Shown here in pieces: positions 33,491 to 45,110 of a stretch of DNA of 64,000 nt. The translations under genes and the position numbers were made by a program. Under the pieces are notes generated by a model. That model worked only from the letters and a program-made list of their open reading frames with translations. It ran no database searches and was not told the origin of the DNA. Location: NCBI GenBank assembly GCA_028673005.1, contig CM054118.1:90558858-90622857 (forward strand). Direction: 5' to 3'. Origin of the DNA: Tanypteryx hageni (taxonomy: Eukaryota > Arthropoda > Insecta > Odonata > Petaluridae). The first letter of the stretch is position 1, and each line of letters starts with the position of its first letter.

Positions 33491-33924
33491 TCCTTCTCTT
33501 GAGATGGCAATACAATCTCGAGGTTTAACAATGACATGGTCAGCAAGGCAACATCGTTAACAAGCTTAAATCTTTTCAATGAATATGATTTAAAAGCAGA
33601 ACTTGAGCAAATTAGAATCATAGGCAAAATATGACAATAAGAATAAGAAACGTTATTTTTCTTCAAAATGGTCCAGGTCTGAAAATTGTAGGCCAATTAT
33701 TCCTAATTGTGACTTGCAAAAGAGTAAAAGCCTTCAAGTCGAAAAATTGATTTTTACGTGTTACCCTATGAGAAATAGAAATTATCTACTGGAGTTGAAG
33801 ATGGGTCTTTTTTGAGGATTTTTTTTCATAAATGGCTTCTACTGTAAGAATCAAGCATTCCTAACAAATTTCAATTTCCTTGGTCTAGTTGTATTTTCAT
33901 GCCTTCAATTGTCTTTCTCAATAA
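33491..33924. other. Spacer downstream of the P-like pseudogene
   Basis: No coding sequence is supported; the 76-codon minus frame at 33466-33696 begins beyond any recognisable P-like motif. Confidence 0.35.
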
Positions 33925-36264
33925 TTATCTGAAATTCATAAATGACAATGACCTTTCTAAGTGGGAAGGACTGTTTAATTTTAGAAAACCCTCATCTGCC
34001 CTTTGCCTATTGAGGAAGTTAACAGCCCAAAAAATTCTTGTTTTTACATACAAGGAGAGAAAAATGTCCTTACTTTTAGCACCAGGGAGAGTCAGATTTT
34101 TGAAATTTTCTCTCTCACTAAGTAAAAGCCCTATTTTCTTGGCAAGGTTTTGTTCTGCCATCACCCTACCAAAAACTTGAAGGAAAACTTCCTCCCAGTC
34201 CTCTAAAATTGAAAAAATTTCCCTGCATGGAAGAAAAATTTTATCGCATTCCTTCCCCGGCTCACCATAACTTTTCAAGTAACTAAGTATCTGGTAATCT
34301 TCAGCAAAGAAATTCTCGGCACTAAGAAGAAACCTCTCGGACTTATCACAGTTGTGGGTTTCATTGAATTTTGTGCAAAGGTAGCCACAAGCGTAGTATA
34401 TAACATTCCTTTCTTCCAATTCAAAATTAATTTTGCCTCGCTATTTGTTACCTCATTTTCAGAAACATGAACCTCACTGCCAACATTACGATCATGATTT
34501 AATGAGTTACTGCTGTCAACGAAATCGTTAATTTTAATGAAAATGGCATTGATGTGTACCTCGCAATTGCTCTCATCAGACAATTTAGAAATGTATGTAA
34601 GTAGTGTGTGTTTGAATCCCCTCCCGAATTGGTACACAGTTGGATTGTCATTACATCCATGCCGTTGCCTAACATTTGCAAACATATTTTCTAAGGCATC
34701 CTGATTTAATACTCCTGTGGTTAGTTCTTTGATACTGAAATTATATTTTAGATGAATATATATATATATTCATTAAGCTCCTAATGCTAATTAACCAGCC
34801 ATTTAAGCAAGGAGGTTGCCTTTTGCAGCCCAGAAACTTACTTCTGCTCAACTTATCAAAAGCTTCTTCCAAAAATGACATATGAGGATTCACATCTGAC
34901 ATGGCAAACTGATACTTGTCTGAATTTACCTTTTTTTGTATGCTATTAAAAGAATCAAACAATTTATCAATAAATTCAAATAATTCAGCAGTATGGATAG
35001 CACTACTACTTATTTTTCACATCATGGCATAAACGGAAAGGCCAATGCTGATACTTCTACTAAAAACTCGTGAAGCTAGTTTAACTTTCATTTTTTTAAA
35101 TGCTCGGGTATCTACGTGAAATGTGTTATTTTCGGGATAGTTTTTAACTTTAATGGATCTTGAAGCTCATATAACTCTTTCAAATGACTCCATTTAGATA
35201 CATTGCCAACAAAGTCACAGTCATATTTCACTAAATTGTTTCTAAGGCATTTTAACAAATGTGGGAGATCAAACAAAAAAAAAATTTCTATTCATGAAAC
35301 ATGAAATAAGATTTCACAGGAGAAATCCCAAGCTTCCTACAAAGACCTTGATTATGAGGCCCTTTGTCACATATCAAAGCAATGACCCTGAAACCAGTGC
35401 AATAAATCCTTTCAATATACTGCATAACTATTTCTTGCAGTGTATCAACAGATGTACTTTCATGGATGACCCAGTATCCAAGGCATTGTTTCCAATTTCT
35501 GTTAATACCTTTCACCATAGCTACTAAGCACCGAGTTCCTTGTTTAGGCTTGGGAAATTGTCCAGAATTGCAAAACCCTAATATTGTGTCAGCGCTGCAA
35601 TCATATTGAAGATGCTCTTTAATGGAAATTTCATCCACAACTAATGCAATGGCTAAATCAGCTATATCTAGGTTGTCAGCTTTTACCTTTAAAGGAGCCA
35701 AAACATTGCTGTCAATGCCAGGCTTTACTGTAACCTTTTTTGCCACCTAAACAACGACCTTACAGAAGGCAGACAAGCTCTTTTGCAAATATCTATAAGA
35801 TCGGGGACCAAAGCAAAGCAAAGTCTTTCATTGATGATGACCACCTTCTTCCAAACTTATTAACTTGCCCTAATTTCAATTGAGCAATAAACAACTTATG
35901 GTTCCTCTCTGTTAGATACCTCCTTAAAATTTTAATGATATCCTGCATTTCTTGGGAGCGTCTAATTGATTTTGAGGTACCCATGCGAAACAGTCTTGCT
36001 CGAAGACCAGTGATGCAGCTGCAATACCTTTGAATTCTTTCAAGTGTTCTAGGTGTATACTGGCTCCTTCCTGTAACAGCTGCTAGACCTGGTGGCAACT
36101 GAAGGCCATGACTTCCTTTTTCATGGTGTCTCTCTGCCATTTGCTGTTCACCTATTTTAAAGAGATATGCAACTCATGTATTTGATATTCAGAAATTCTC
36201 ATACTAATTGATTAATAGACACAAGTACATTGGGTTATGGAGAAAGAAAAATGTAAAACCTTAC

Positions 36265-36321
36265 CAGAACATGAAGGGAGTTCATGCCATTGAAAACTCC
36301 CACCAACATTACACCTTTCAC
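36265..36321 (-). pseudogene. P-like gene mini-exon, copy 2
   Basis: 57 nt bounded by acceptor TTTCAG and donor GTAAGG, with the same phase and length as 36523-36579. It encodes ERCNVGGSFQWHELPSCS. The shared last third (ELPSCS) and shared flanking intron (GTACA-TTTTCA and ACTAGAATATA-like text) show a tandem exon duplication. Confidence 0.6.
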
Positions 36322-36522
36322 CTGAAAATTGTACATTATTAAAAACTTATTGTATGATGGAATTCAAGATTATGAATATATTCTAGTTACAAATATTAGT
36401 TTCTTTGCATTTTCTCTAATATGACACGCATTTCATTAACCTAACACTTTTGAATAAACAACATATGTGATATTAAAACTTGCCTCGTCCTGGGGGAGTC
36501 CTTAACACCTGAGTTTCCTTAC

Positions 36523-36579
36523 CAGAACATGAAGGGAGTTCATTATGTTGAAATCTCTCAACAACATGACTCCTTTCAC
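36523..36579 (-). pseudogene. P-like gene mini-exon, copy 1
   Basis: 57 nt bounded by acceptor CCTCAG and donor GTAAGG. It keeps phase 1 at both ends and encodes a 19-residue cassette around ERSHVVERFQHNELPSCS. The intron flanks are also similar to those of the second mini-exon. Confidence 0.6.
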
Positions 36580-36709
36580 CTGAGGATAGCACATGAAAAT
36601 TGTACACTATTAGAAACTATTGTATGATGGAATTCAAGATCTTGAATGCATTCTAGTTACTAATATTAGTTTCCTTGCATATTTTCAGTCAAGAATTTCA
36701 CAAACTTAC

Positions 36710-36870
36710 ATATACTAACACTTGGTAAGGCATCAGGTTTCAGTAGTGGTCTAGGATATTTGGACTTTCTCTGAAATGCTCACTGCACAACCTTAAATTT
36801 TTCAAGGAGTCCACATCACAACCAATGAGTTCCTCTCGTAGGCAGAATTTCATCCTCTCTTCCACTCTAA
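36710..36870 (-). pseudogene. THAP-domain exon of the P-like gene
   Basis: The exon carries KFCLREELIGCDVDSLKN and RLCSEHF (the C and H of the C2CH finger) and, after a one-base shift, RPLLKPDALPSVS, equivalent to the conserved AVPTIF-type end of THAP domains. It stops at a perfect donor GTAAGT (36709-36704), leaving phase 1, which fits the acceptor of the next mini-exon. The 5' limit at about 36870 is uncertain. Confidence 0.6.
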
Positions 36871-36880
36871 GTTTATAAAG

Positions 36881-37804
36881 AATGAACCGGCGAGTGGTAA
36901 ATAATATAGAGAGCCTATTGGCAAATTTTAAAACAAATGGAGAAAATTCCTAGAGCCTATATATTAACCACGATTTCCAAGTTTTGAAGCAGCGAGTTAA
37001 ATAATCAAATGGGTCAACCTAATAATAGCAAATAACATAACGAACATACCTGGTAACCTGTTTAGGAAAATGGAAGAGCAAAATTTGTTTATCAACTCAG
37101 AAACCATTAAAATTGGTACACCAAACAGCAGCACAATAGTTGCTCCTGATAAGCTTAGCTTTAACCGCCATCTTCAGATTCAGAATGATGCAATGACGTC
37201 AACACCATGACAAGGAATCCCATGAAACCAAGGAATACATGAAAAACAATATGAATATATAGATTATAACAATATTAAATTTACATTATATTATTATTTA
37301 AATTATTGAAGTTGAAATGTTGACATTTTAGAGGTAGTTATGAGAAGTTTACAATAAACCCCGAGATACGGAGGCCGCTATGGTCGGAGATGCTACTACC
37401 CTCTATAGGTATTCGCAAAAACATAGAAGTGTCAGAGGGGTGGTCATGGTACCAGAGGCAGCAATAACCTCCATATCTCATTTGTTCATACAAGATCATC
37501 TGCTCTGGGTCCTAGACAAATGGGATTACAAATACTAAATGAATTGAAAACTGTAAAAAGTATTTCAACTTTTAAAAATAAACGAATTCTTGTAGCACAA
37601 AATGTATTACAGTATAGGTGATTATATGGATGCTGTACAATGATGTCAATGTTTGGCATATACTAATTATTCTAATTTTAGTATGTTTGTTAATTTCTGT
37701 TTCACTGACTCCTCCTGTTTGACTTGTCCTATATCTATGTATATCTGGACCAATTAAACTACTACTACACTTTCTGACATTACATTTTGCATGTACTTTT
37801 TTAA
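36881..37804. other. Intergenic, no gene seen
   Basis: Contains AACCGCCATCTTCAGATTC near 37156 and a GC-balanced stretch at 37370-37510 (CCCGAGATACGGAGGCCGCT), neither of which I can assign. Confidence 0.4.
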
Positions 37805-38148
37805 CCCTTAATTAGTCGCGTGGGGTCAATATGACCCCAAGCAATGTTTTTTCGTCAATATCTACAGAAATGTATTGTCAATCTAACCCAAACTTGTTCT
37901 ACCTTCGAAACTGACATTCTAGAAGAGAAATTAGCATTTCTTTGTTTTTTTTTTAAATTTGTTATTTTTGATATTTTTATATTTATACATATAGTATAAA
38001 TATTGTAATTATTGAGAAAATTAAACTATTTTAATGTGCTATTTTGGTGTGTATCCATTTGTTATGTATATATGAGGTTAAAAAAGTTGCTTTTATTTTG
38101 ACATCTCTCTACCTGTTGCTTTTTTCTCTATTGGTCTAGAAGGGTTAA

Positions 38149-39300
38149 ACGCAATACAGATTATTATTATCACATCAGAAATACAAATAATTTTCCTGAT
38201 AAGCAGTATTTCATTGTTTTAACACTAGTTCTCTTATGATACATTTTTACTTCACTAATTTTCACTATAGGTTGGTTACCCTTCTTCCTCCCATCTCCCC
38301 CTCCCCTCTCCCCCCTCCAATGTACCTTTTCCCTCTTTTCGGAATTCTCCGGGTGTTTTCTTACTTCGGCCGCACACATGCAACCGTTTTCTACCCGCAA
38401 TAAAAGTCACAAACAAACGCACGTGGTCTCTCTAGAAATTGCTGTCGAAGCATTGACCCGAGGATGACTTCTTTGACGCAGAATTCCACGTATTCTATCA
38501 AGACCGATGCATGATTTTTGAAACTATTTTCTAGATTTTATAATTGAACTACATCCATATTATTCCCTTTTCTGTACAGTAATTATTTATCACACGCTTT
38601 CGTCATTATTGTGAAATACTCTCAAAAATGGAACACCTTTCTAGCGACTTTTGGCAGCTTTTTTATCACCCTCATAGGATGAAGCTCTTAGTACCCATGT
38701 GCAAAAAGGATAAAAGAAAGCGGTTTGCCTTTCATTACCGCTCACCCTTTTTAGCACGAGTTTCTCCCTTATTTTTCGGAATAAGCATGAACACGAATGA
38801 GATCGGCAATCTTCAAAGTTTTTGGATCTCCTACCGGTCGCATGATGGTCACGGTTGGGACGTTTTAGACCAAAATATATCCTATTTTCAATGGGGTTTC
38901 TATGGAGAAGTCCCAAGTATGTTCACACTTATAGGGGAGGACGCGCTTGGACCTCGGCACGAACCCCTTGGGTCGCTTGAGGAGGCAACTTTTGTCCAAA
39001 GCCCCATCGAGGGCAATCCTCGGTGACAGCAGAAGTGAGCTTGAATCTTTCTGCTTGTTGGGGGCAGCCATAAACTACTTCATGCTGTAGGTGGGGCCGG
39101 AAAGCGACCGTGCCGCGACCGATGTCTAACCCACAAGTGTGAGCGATCTCCGCAAAAATAGTCCTATCACTAATAAAGCCCTCAACGCGATCTTCATGCA
39201 ACAAAAAGTGCGATCAGCTCTGCACTGCTTATAATGTTGGCAGAAGAACGAAAATATGGCCGTTAGCTGTGTTTTTTATTAGCTGAACGTTTCTGCCATA
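38149..39300. other. Interior of the piggyBac-like element, non-transposase sequence
   Basis: This 1.15-kb stretch is less AT-rich than the rest of the element and does not resemble a piggyBac transposase. The longest frames are 38628-39026 plus (132 codons, MEHLSSDFWQLFYHPHRMK) and 38929-39204 minus (91 codons); neither has a recognisable domain and they overlap. It may be acquired cargo, an insertion, or another non-autonomous element. Confidence 0.4.
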
Positions 39301-39339
39301 AATGCCTTTATTGTTTATAAACAAAACGTTCAAAAGGAA

Positions 39340-39636
39340 ATGACAAGGCGAAATTTCTTGAAATCATTATCGAAGGAATTAATAAAGGATCTACAGATTT
39401 TGAGGTCTCAGAGTCAGTTTATATCTAGGCATCTCCGAAAGCGCATATGCACTCAACAGGGACTTGCGCAGGAAGGTCCATCACCAGGATCGGGACTATC
39501 AACAGGAAGATGCGAACATTGCCCAAGAAATAAGGACAATAAAGTGTCCACTAGATGTGGAAATTGTGGAGCTTTTACTTGCAAAGACCATATGATAATG
39601 AAGTGCATTGAATGTGGGGAGAGGGAAAGTGATTAG
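39340..39636 (+). pseudogene. piggyBac transposase C-terminal fragment
   Basis: The frame encodes RRNFLKSLSKELIKDLQ, a helical segment that in piggyBac proteins precedes the tail, then RCEHCPRNKDNKVSTRCGNC, FTCKDH and CIECGE. The spaced CxxC pairs form the cross-brace zinc-binding domain used to bind element ends. The DDE catalytic domain (normally about 350 residues upstream) is absent, so it is a remnant. A stop at 39634 is followed 210 bp later by the right TIR, as in intact elements. Confidence 0.8.
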
Positions 39637-39846
39637 AAAATACAAAAAAATATTTTAAGTTATTTTAATCAATGTTTATTGTAAAAATTATTAATAAATA
39701 ATTGTATTATAATGTAAGATTGATTTTATGTCCAGTAAGATATAAATAAATTAATATATTATTGCTTATCTTTAGAAATTATTTTGGGGTAATATTGACC
39801 CCACGCGACTAATTACGGAACTTTTTTTCACGCGACTAACTAAGGG

Positions 39847-40189
39847 TTAAATAAATGATTTAATTAAATGTTACTGTTCACACGCTAATATGTCCGGATC
39901 AATTGACCATTGCTGAAGAGTAGTCAAGTGGAAAAGAAAATAACCCATTTGTTCATTCGTCTATGAGCAAGCCGAGTTTGGTAATAATCGTCTCCATGGC
40001 AACAATCCGATAAAATGTGATTTAAAAAGCAAAAACTCTGTTTTAGTGAAAATACGATCAATTATCAAAATTCAGTGATAAGAATTAGAATCTATATTCT
40101 TTTCCCCTTATAACACTACAAACCTCACTACGACATTACAATTTTAAGATATTTTAATGTAATAAAGAAAACATCTCTGCACGATGGAT
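39847..40189. other. Spacer, no gene seen
   Basis: Nothing recognised between the piggyBac end and the repeat unit at 40190. Confidence 0.4.
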
Positions 40190-40793
40190 TTGAGTTTTCC
40201 TATGTAAAACAAATAAGATAAAAGCGTTCCTGGAATCGAACCCAGGACTTCAATCTTTGCCAATGAAAATATAGCCTGGAGGTGGGCCCTGGCAGCAGAA
40301 ACCTCATACCAAGTTTCATGCAAATCGGTGCATTGGTGCAAAAGTTTTTAGCAGGAGACACACTCATACACACAGACAGGACCATTTCATGAGGCCATGT
40401 TTCCTTTGGGAACCAGCTGAAGAAAGGGCTATGTAAGTCTGTTAGTTGGTGGGGCCATGCCATGCTCTTAAAATGTGAATAACTCAATCAAATATGCAGA
40501 AATAAACATTAAATATGGCAGAGATAGTCTACTCAGATATGAAAATGCTGTGGCAAAAGAAAATTTATGTCCAGGGTTCGACTACAGGGGATGATTTGCA
40601 TTCCCCATAACATAACATGAAAAATCGACTTTTTGACGGGCGGTCTTTTCCTCTATTTGAGTTAAAAATTGAAAAAAATAGACTCACCTATAGATCCAGA
40701 CCATTTTAAAGAAAAAATTATATGGTTTCTTATTCTGTTCATTGTTTTTTGCCTTCAATTCGAAATTATTCATGTTAAACGTTTTTTTCACAT

Positions 40794-40839
40794 ATTTTGG
40801 TGAAATCTTGCCATTTTAATGGCAAGATTTCTCCAAAAT
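40794..40839. repeat. Long hairpin, 21 of 22 bp paired
   Basis: GAAATCTTGCCATT (40802-40815) and AATGGCAAGATTTC (40818-40831) form a perfect 14-bp stem with a 2-base loop. A T/T mismatch outward is followed by ATTTTGG (40794-40800) pairing with CCAAAAT (40833-40839). The stem is near-perfect in otherwise decayed repeat DNA. Confidence 0.85.
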
Positions 40840-40964
40840 AATTCACGTAATAGTATGTTCCAGAGAGTTAAAATAGTTTTGGCCAGCTAAAGGTGTGTAG
40901 CGGAATGTTTAACAAATAATATTCTTTTTGTATGTAAGATTTGTAGCTACGTATATCACGCTGT

Positions 40965-41160
40965 ATTTTTGAGGGAAGAATGAGAAGGAGAATGGGAGGA
41001 AGTGAGGGTGAAGAATAGGAGTGAGAGAGGGATGGAGAATAGAATGAAGGATGAGAGAGGGAAAATAGGAGGGAGAGAGGGAATATGGGGAGAGGGAAGG
41101 AATAGAATGGGAGGAAGACAGAGAGAAAGGGAGGAAGAATGGGAAGTACCTTAATTTCAA
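40965..41160 (-). repeat. GA-rich tract related to 33110-33490
   Basis: Purine-rich on the plus strand (GGGAGGAAG, GAGAGGGA words). Read on the minus strand its start (TTAAGGTACTTCCCATTCTT) matches 33140-33165. Open frames of 83 and 105 codons on the minus strand are simple-sequence artefacts. Confidence 0.6.
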
Positions 41161-41899
41161 AAGATAAGCTGCACATGCTCGTCATATTTGATGGGAAATT
41201 ATGCCAGTTACTATAATAAAAGCCTATGTTGCTGATGTCATCAATGGCATATTTAATACATTTATAACAAACTTCCCGATTAGATAAAAAGTTGAAATTT
41301 TGCAGGAATGTTTGATTCAGATATGAAAATTAAATTTAAAAAAAAAACAAAAAAGACCGGATTCAACTACAAGATTCCATTTGCCATAAGATAACATGTA
41401 AAAAGCAACTTTTCAAAGTGCAGAAAATTAAATTAGAAAATGAGAAAAATTAGAAAAAAATTATGTACAATCCTCAAATTTAAACTGTTTCAGTTAAATT
41501 AATGAAGTTTCTTGTTCTATAAATCTTTTTCTACCTACCGCTCAGAATCTCTCATATTAAACATTTAAATCATATTTGAGAAAATATCGGCTTTTAAATG
41601 GGATGTTGCCTTGCCAATCACGTCATTGCTAAACTTTGAGAATCAATTGCTGTCTCAACCCTTGTACATGTAATATATGCAAGTGCATTGATTGTCTTAA
41701 ATTATCGTAGAATTTTTCGCAAAATTACATAATCCTAATGGGACTGGTATTTAGTTTGGGTTCTTTTGCTTATATAAACAGCTATATAAATGTAGAGTAA
41801 GAGAGAGGGGGATGTAGGGAGGGAAATAGGAAGGGATATAGAAAGAAAGGTACTACATAGAGAGTAAGGGAGGTATAGAATTAGAAAAATATGGAAGAG

Positions 41900-42056
41900 A
41901 TAATAATAATAATCCGTCTTTATTGAGGGCGATATTTAGACAATTATGTCCATTCTTGCATATAACCCTGATATTACAGGCACAAACATCCATGTCCTAG
42001 GTGGGATTCGAACCCGCGACCTTATCATCCATTTGCAGAAGTCTACCAAGGCCGAC
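41900..42056 (-). mobile_element. tRNA-derived SINE, copy 2
   Basis: Same family and orientation as 23228-23404: minus-strand head TGTCGGCCTTGGTAGACTTC, B box GCGGGTTCGAATCCCACC, body with GTCTAAATATCGCCCTC and a (TTA)n tail (plus strand TAATAATAATAAT at 41901). The A-box region is shorter than in copy 1. Confidence 0.75.
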
Positions 42057-44129
42057 AAAAGTGACCTGATAAATTAAAACCTGAGAACATAAGTGTCATT
42101 GATGATGAAAAGTGTGTCAATAGGATAAAGTGAGCAATCAAATAATTTAGGAAAATAAAATACCACTATAGTGTAATCATGATTGTGTACATAATGCAAT
42201 AGTACAAACAAGAGCTTACCTATTTTTATCTAAGCATGATGCTCAGGAGGACAAGGAGAAAGTTGTTCCACCAGAGGTTATGAAAAATAAGCCAATATTT
42301 TTCAAATTTCTCCTTTATAACAATAACAATAAATAAAAAAATATTCATGTAATTGTTCTGAAATTTGTTGTGAAGACAGCAAAGATATAAAGCAATGTTT
42401 TGTACATATCAGATTCATAGAATGGCACTAGATCTTTGAATAACCCAATGCTCGATTATAAAAAAATTACCATAAAAAATAAAAGGTGATAATTTAGAAC
42501 TTTATATAAATATTAAAAGACAATTGATAAAAAATCAAAAGGAAAAACCTCCTTATAACTATAGAAAATTAAAATAGAAGTACACAAATACTGACGGGTT
42601 TAGGGGAACTACTCCATGCCAGAGACCCTTGTTTACAGGCATACGAATCATGCAAATAAATAAACCAAAATTCTACTTCTTTTTTTAAAAAATACCTAAA
42701 TGCAAATGATGTAATTATTTCTTATATCATTGGACAAGTTAATACTTTAGCTAAAGTAAAAGTCTAAAAGGAATATTTCTAATATAAATATTACAGAGTT
42801 TACAGACAATATTATTTCACCTTGAACTTTGCCATATGCAGGTCAGGCACTACAGAAATTAAAGCTGGCACTTGTTAAATTGGAAGTTAACTAAAGTATC
42901 TTAGACACCATATGAGTGAAAATCAAGTTAAAATTGGGTTTTGGAATTCAATCTTTGAAATATTTACTAACAGATCCCAATTTAGCACAAGATATTTCAA
43001 CAGCTTCTGCTAGATTAAAAAATTATATTTGGTATGTAAATCAAAAGCAAAATGTTTTGAAAAGTATGAAACACTGTGGTGGGCTGCATAAAATTGCTTA
43101 GCAGGCTGAATCTGGTCCACTGTTTGAGCACCCAAGCCATATATGCATTGGTAATAACATCATAAGTCACTCATTCCCACATGATTAAACGTTTCATAAA
43201 AAAATTCAGCATCATTTCATTATATTTTTTACACTAAAATTGTCAAGGAATCCTAAAGGCTTGTGACACCTGTATTACAAACTTTATCTTATGTTATGGT
43301 GAGGATGATTCAGAAGACAGCATAAGTGCTATGAGTTGTTGACACCTGACTAAATATTAAAATAGGAATTGATGTAATGAAGTATTTTATGGTTCTGAGG
43401 TCGGATTTCAACTGGAAATGTAGAAGGAATGGGGCAATGATCCAAAAGGGAGTGTTCAGGAAATTCAAGGCAGTTAACGACTTTGTAATGAAAAGACTTG
43501 GATGACTGTTGTGGAGGATGCATTGTAGTCAGGTCTGTGATTAGGCAGCTGACTGCCATTGTTCAAATACAAAATAATCACTCTCCAATTAACATGTTCA
43601 GTGCAGAGGGTGAACTGGTGCATCTTAAAGAGGCTATCTCCATGGGCGGAAGAAGCACCAGTGTGTCCCACTATGAGTTCTTTTCAATTGATGTGGAAAA
43701 CTTTCTGCTTAGAGATAAGGTTTTGAAAACTTCTCCTCGCCCTCAGTTATGTCCTGACCTTCCTAGAAATAGTACCCGTTGTTACTTTGGTATTAATGGG
43801 ACATTGCAGAGCACCTCTCTAGGGGTGAGATTTGGAATTATGTGGAGTACTCCATTGGAATTTGGTTAGGCCAGGGAAGAGAAATTTGAACATGAAGGAA
43901 TATTGTACTTGGCCCCACCTGGTCGGGTAAGTTAGGCGAACTGTTACTCCTAATGTTCACTGCTCCCCCCTTGAGTTGGGTTTGGTAGTGTACATTTACT
44001 GCTTCTCTTCATCAATATCACTTTTAGATGGAATAGATGAAGAACCAATATTAAATTCATCCATCATCACTTTCTGATTTTTGCCTTTTTCCAAATGCCT
44101 AATAATGTCTATTTTGACATTCTACATAT
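42057..44129. other. Intergenic, no gene supported
   Basis: A 123-codon plus frame at 43498-43869 (from a non-ATG codon) and minus frames at 43350-43671 lie in a less AT-rich stretch, but the peptides show no domain and the frames overlap. Nothing else stands out. Confidence 0.4.
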
Positions 44130-45110
44130 ACCAAGTATAGAGAAAGTATTGTTTTCATGAATGAAATTGAATTCAAGATTTCAATGGAAATATATGTTTT
44201 AATGTTTCCTGATCACATTTTTACTATTTTCTTGATGATATCCATGAAGGTGTTTGCGACCAGAAATTCCTGGCTATTCTAACTCAAAAACTAATAATCC
44301 AATCAGCATACAATTTCATATTTAGCATCTGTATTAGAAGGTGAAGAACAGATTAGTTTTTGGTAAAAATCTGTCAACAGAAAGTGGGTGTTTACACTTG
44401 TCTCTTATTCATTTTCTGAAATATTTGCTTTAATAGTTGATGAATGTAAAAAAGTATTGAAATAATAGTTGTAGAACATTTAATTTTATAAAACCTTTGA
44501 TTGAAACATTTCTCATATAATGCATTTTTTAAGAAATATTTTAAAAACTCATCTTTTAGCTGACATCAACACTCCACCTATTGTAAAAACTTGATGCTTA
44601 GTAATAGCTATAATGCTTTAACTTGGCAGCAGCAGTAGGCACATTTATCATAGGATGAGTCCATCCTCGAGGTGTAATTGCCTATAGGGGAGGTGGTGTT
44701 TAGTTGTGGGCATTTGATACACAAACTTGGACTCGTGCAAACCAAAATTGTGTTACTGTGCATAGGCTCTTAAAGTTACTCCTCCCCTTCCCCTCTCTTC
44801 TGTCTCTGACTGCCACCTTAAAGCATGCAAGCTATACATCTTAGCAAAGCTCTTTTTAATTTTCTTAATTGTCAGAGCTCTGTGGCTATATCCAATATCA
44901 GAACGCTACTGTTTGAGTTTATTCTCTTCTTTGTAAAGTCTTTAGATTTTTCTCGCAGTTCCTTAAAATATTTATTATCATTTAACCTATTTGGAATTAT
45001 TAGAAATAGTACAGTTATGGAAAGTAGTACAGTTATGGAAAGTCATGCGGTGGCCACATCAGATTTTTTGGTTAATCACAACTCTCTTTCATCTTTAGTC
45101 CTAAACTTAT
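44130..45110 (-). repeat. Repeat D, diverged reversed copy (D-a)
   Basis: On the minus strand this follows 54190-54900: the RTE endonuclease relic (CAGAACGCTACTG in place of CATAGCCTTCTG), the CATTATATGAGAAATG region, AAACACCCACTTTCTGTTGAC and the CTCTATACTTGGTA end. It is clearly older than the copies at 53-63 kb and has about 180 bp of extra text at 44640-44820. The 95-codon frame at 44825-45112 is the antisense of the relic. Confidence 0.7.

Larger units (their letters stand above)
33925..36880 (-). pseudogene. P-element/THAP9-like transposase pseudogene with introns
   Basis: Order on the minus strand: partial THAP zinc finger (RLCSEHF at about 36788-36768, one frameshift, then LKPDALPSVS), two 57-nt mini-exons, then from 36151 a helical segment (MGTSKSIRRSQEMQDIIKIL, GRRWSSSMKDFALLW). 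The RNase-H-like core follows, with LVVDEIS (Asp at 35635-35633), ALICDKGPHNQGL (Asp at 35368-35366), FDLPHLLK and LNQDALENMFANVRQRHG (Glu at 34691-34689). The C-terminal helical region (YYACGYLCTKF, KDIFLSLYVKTRIFW) ends at 33925. The catalytic residues survive, but stops between 35780 and 35750 and throughout 35287-34720 and a frameshift near 34415 kill the gene. The first THAP cysteines were not found. No terminal repeats were identified. Confidence 0.8.
37805..39846 (+). mobile_element. piggyBac-like element, mostly deleted
   Basis: TTAA flanks both sides (37801-37804 and 39847-39850), the piggyBac target. The left end starts CCCTTAATTAGTCGCGTGGG and the right end is the reverse complement of CCCTTAGTTAGTCGCGTG; a second, inner inverted copy of the TIR (ending ATTAGTCGCGTGGGGTCAAT on the minus strand) lies just inside. 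GGGGTCA-ATA-TGACCCC at 37822-37838 is a palindrome. Only a C-terminal zinc-binding piece of transposase remains (39340-39636). Another TTAA preceded by AAGGG lies at 38145-38148. Confidence 0.8.
40190..41660. repeat. Two diverged tandem repeat units
   Basis: Text around 40555-40640 (GGTTCGACTACAGG, CATAACATAACATGAAAAA, CGACTTTTTGACG) recurs with changes at 41357-41420 (ATTCAACTACAAGATTCC, AAGATAACATGTAAAAAGCA, ACTTTTCAAAGTG), and CTCAGATATGAAAAT near 40533 recurs as TTCAGATATGAAAAT near 41310. This gives a period of about 785 bp. The left part holds a B-box-like minus-strand word (GGGTTCGATTCC at about 40240) without an A box, and TTTCATGCAAATCGGTGCAT wording typical of arthropod repeats. Confidence 0.5.

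Noticed and set aside
43498..43869. 123-codon plus frame
   Set aside because: Starts at a non-ATG codon, overlaps minus frames, no domain and no splice context.
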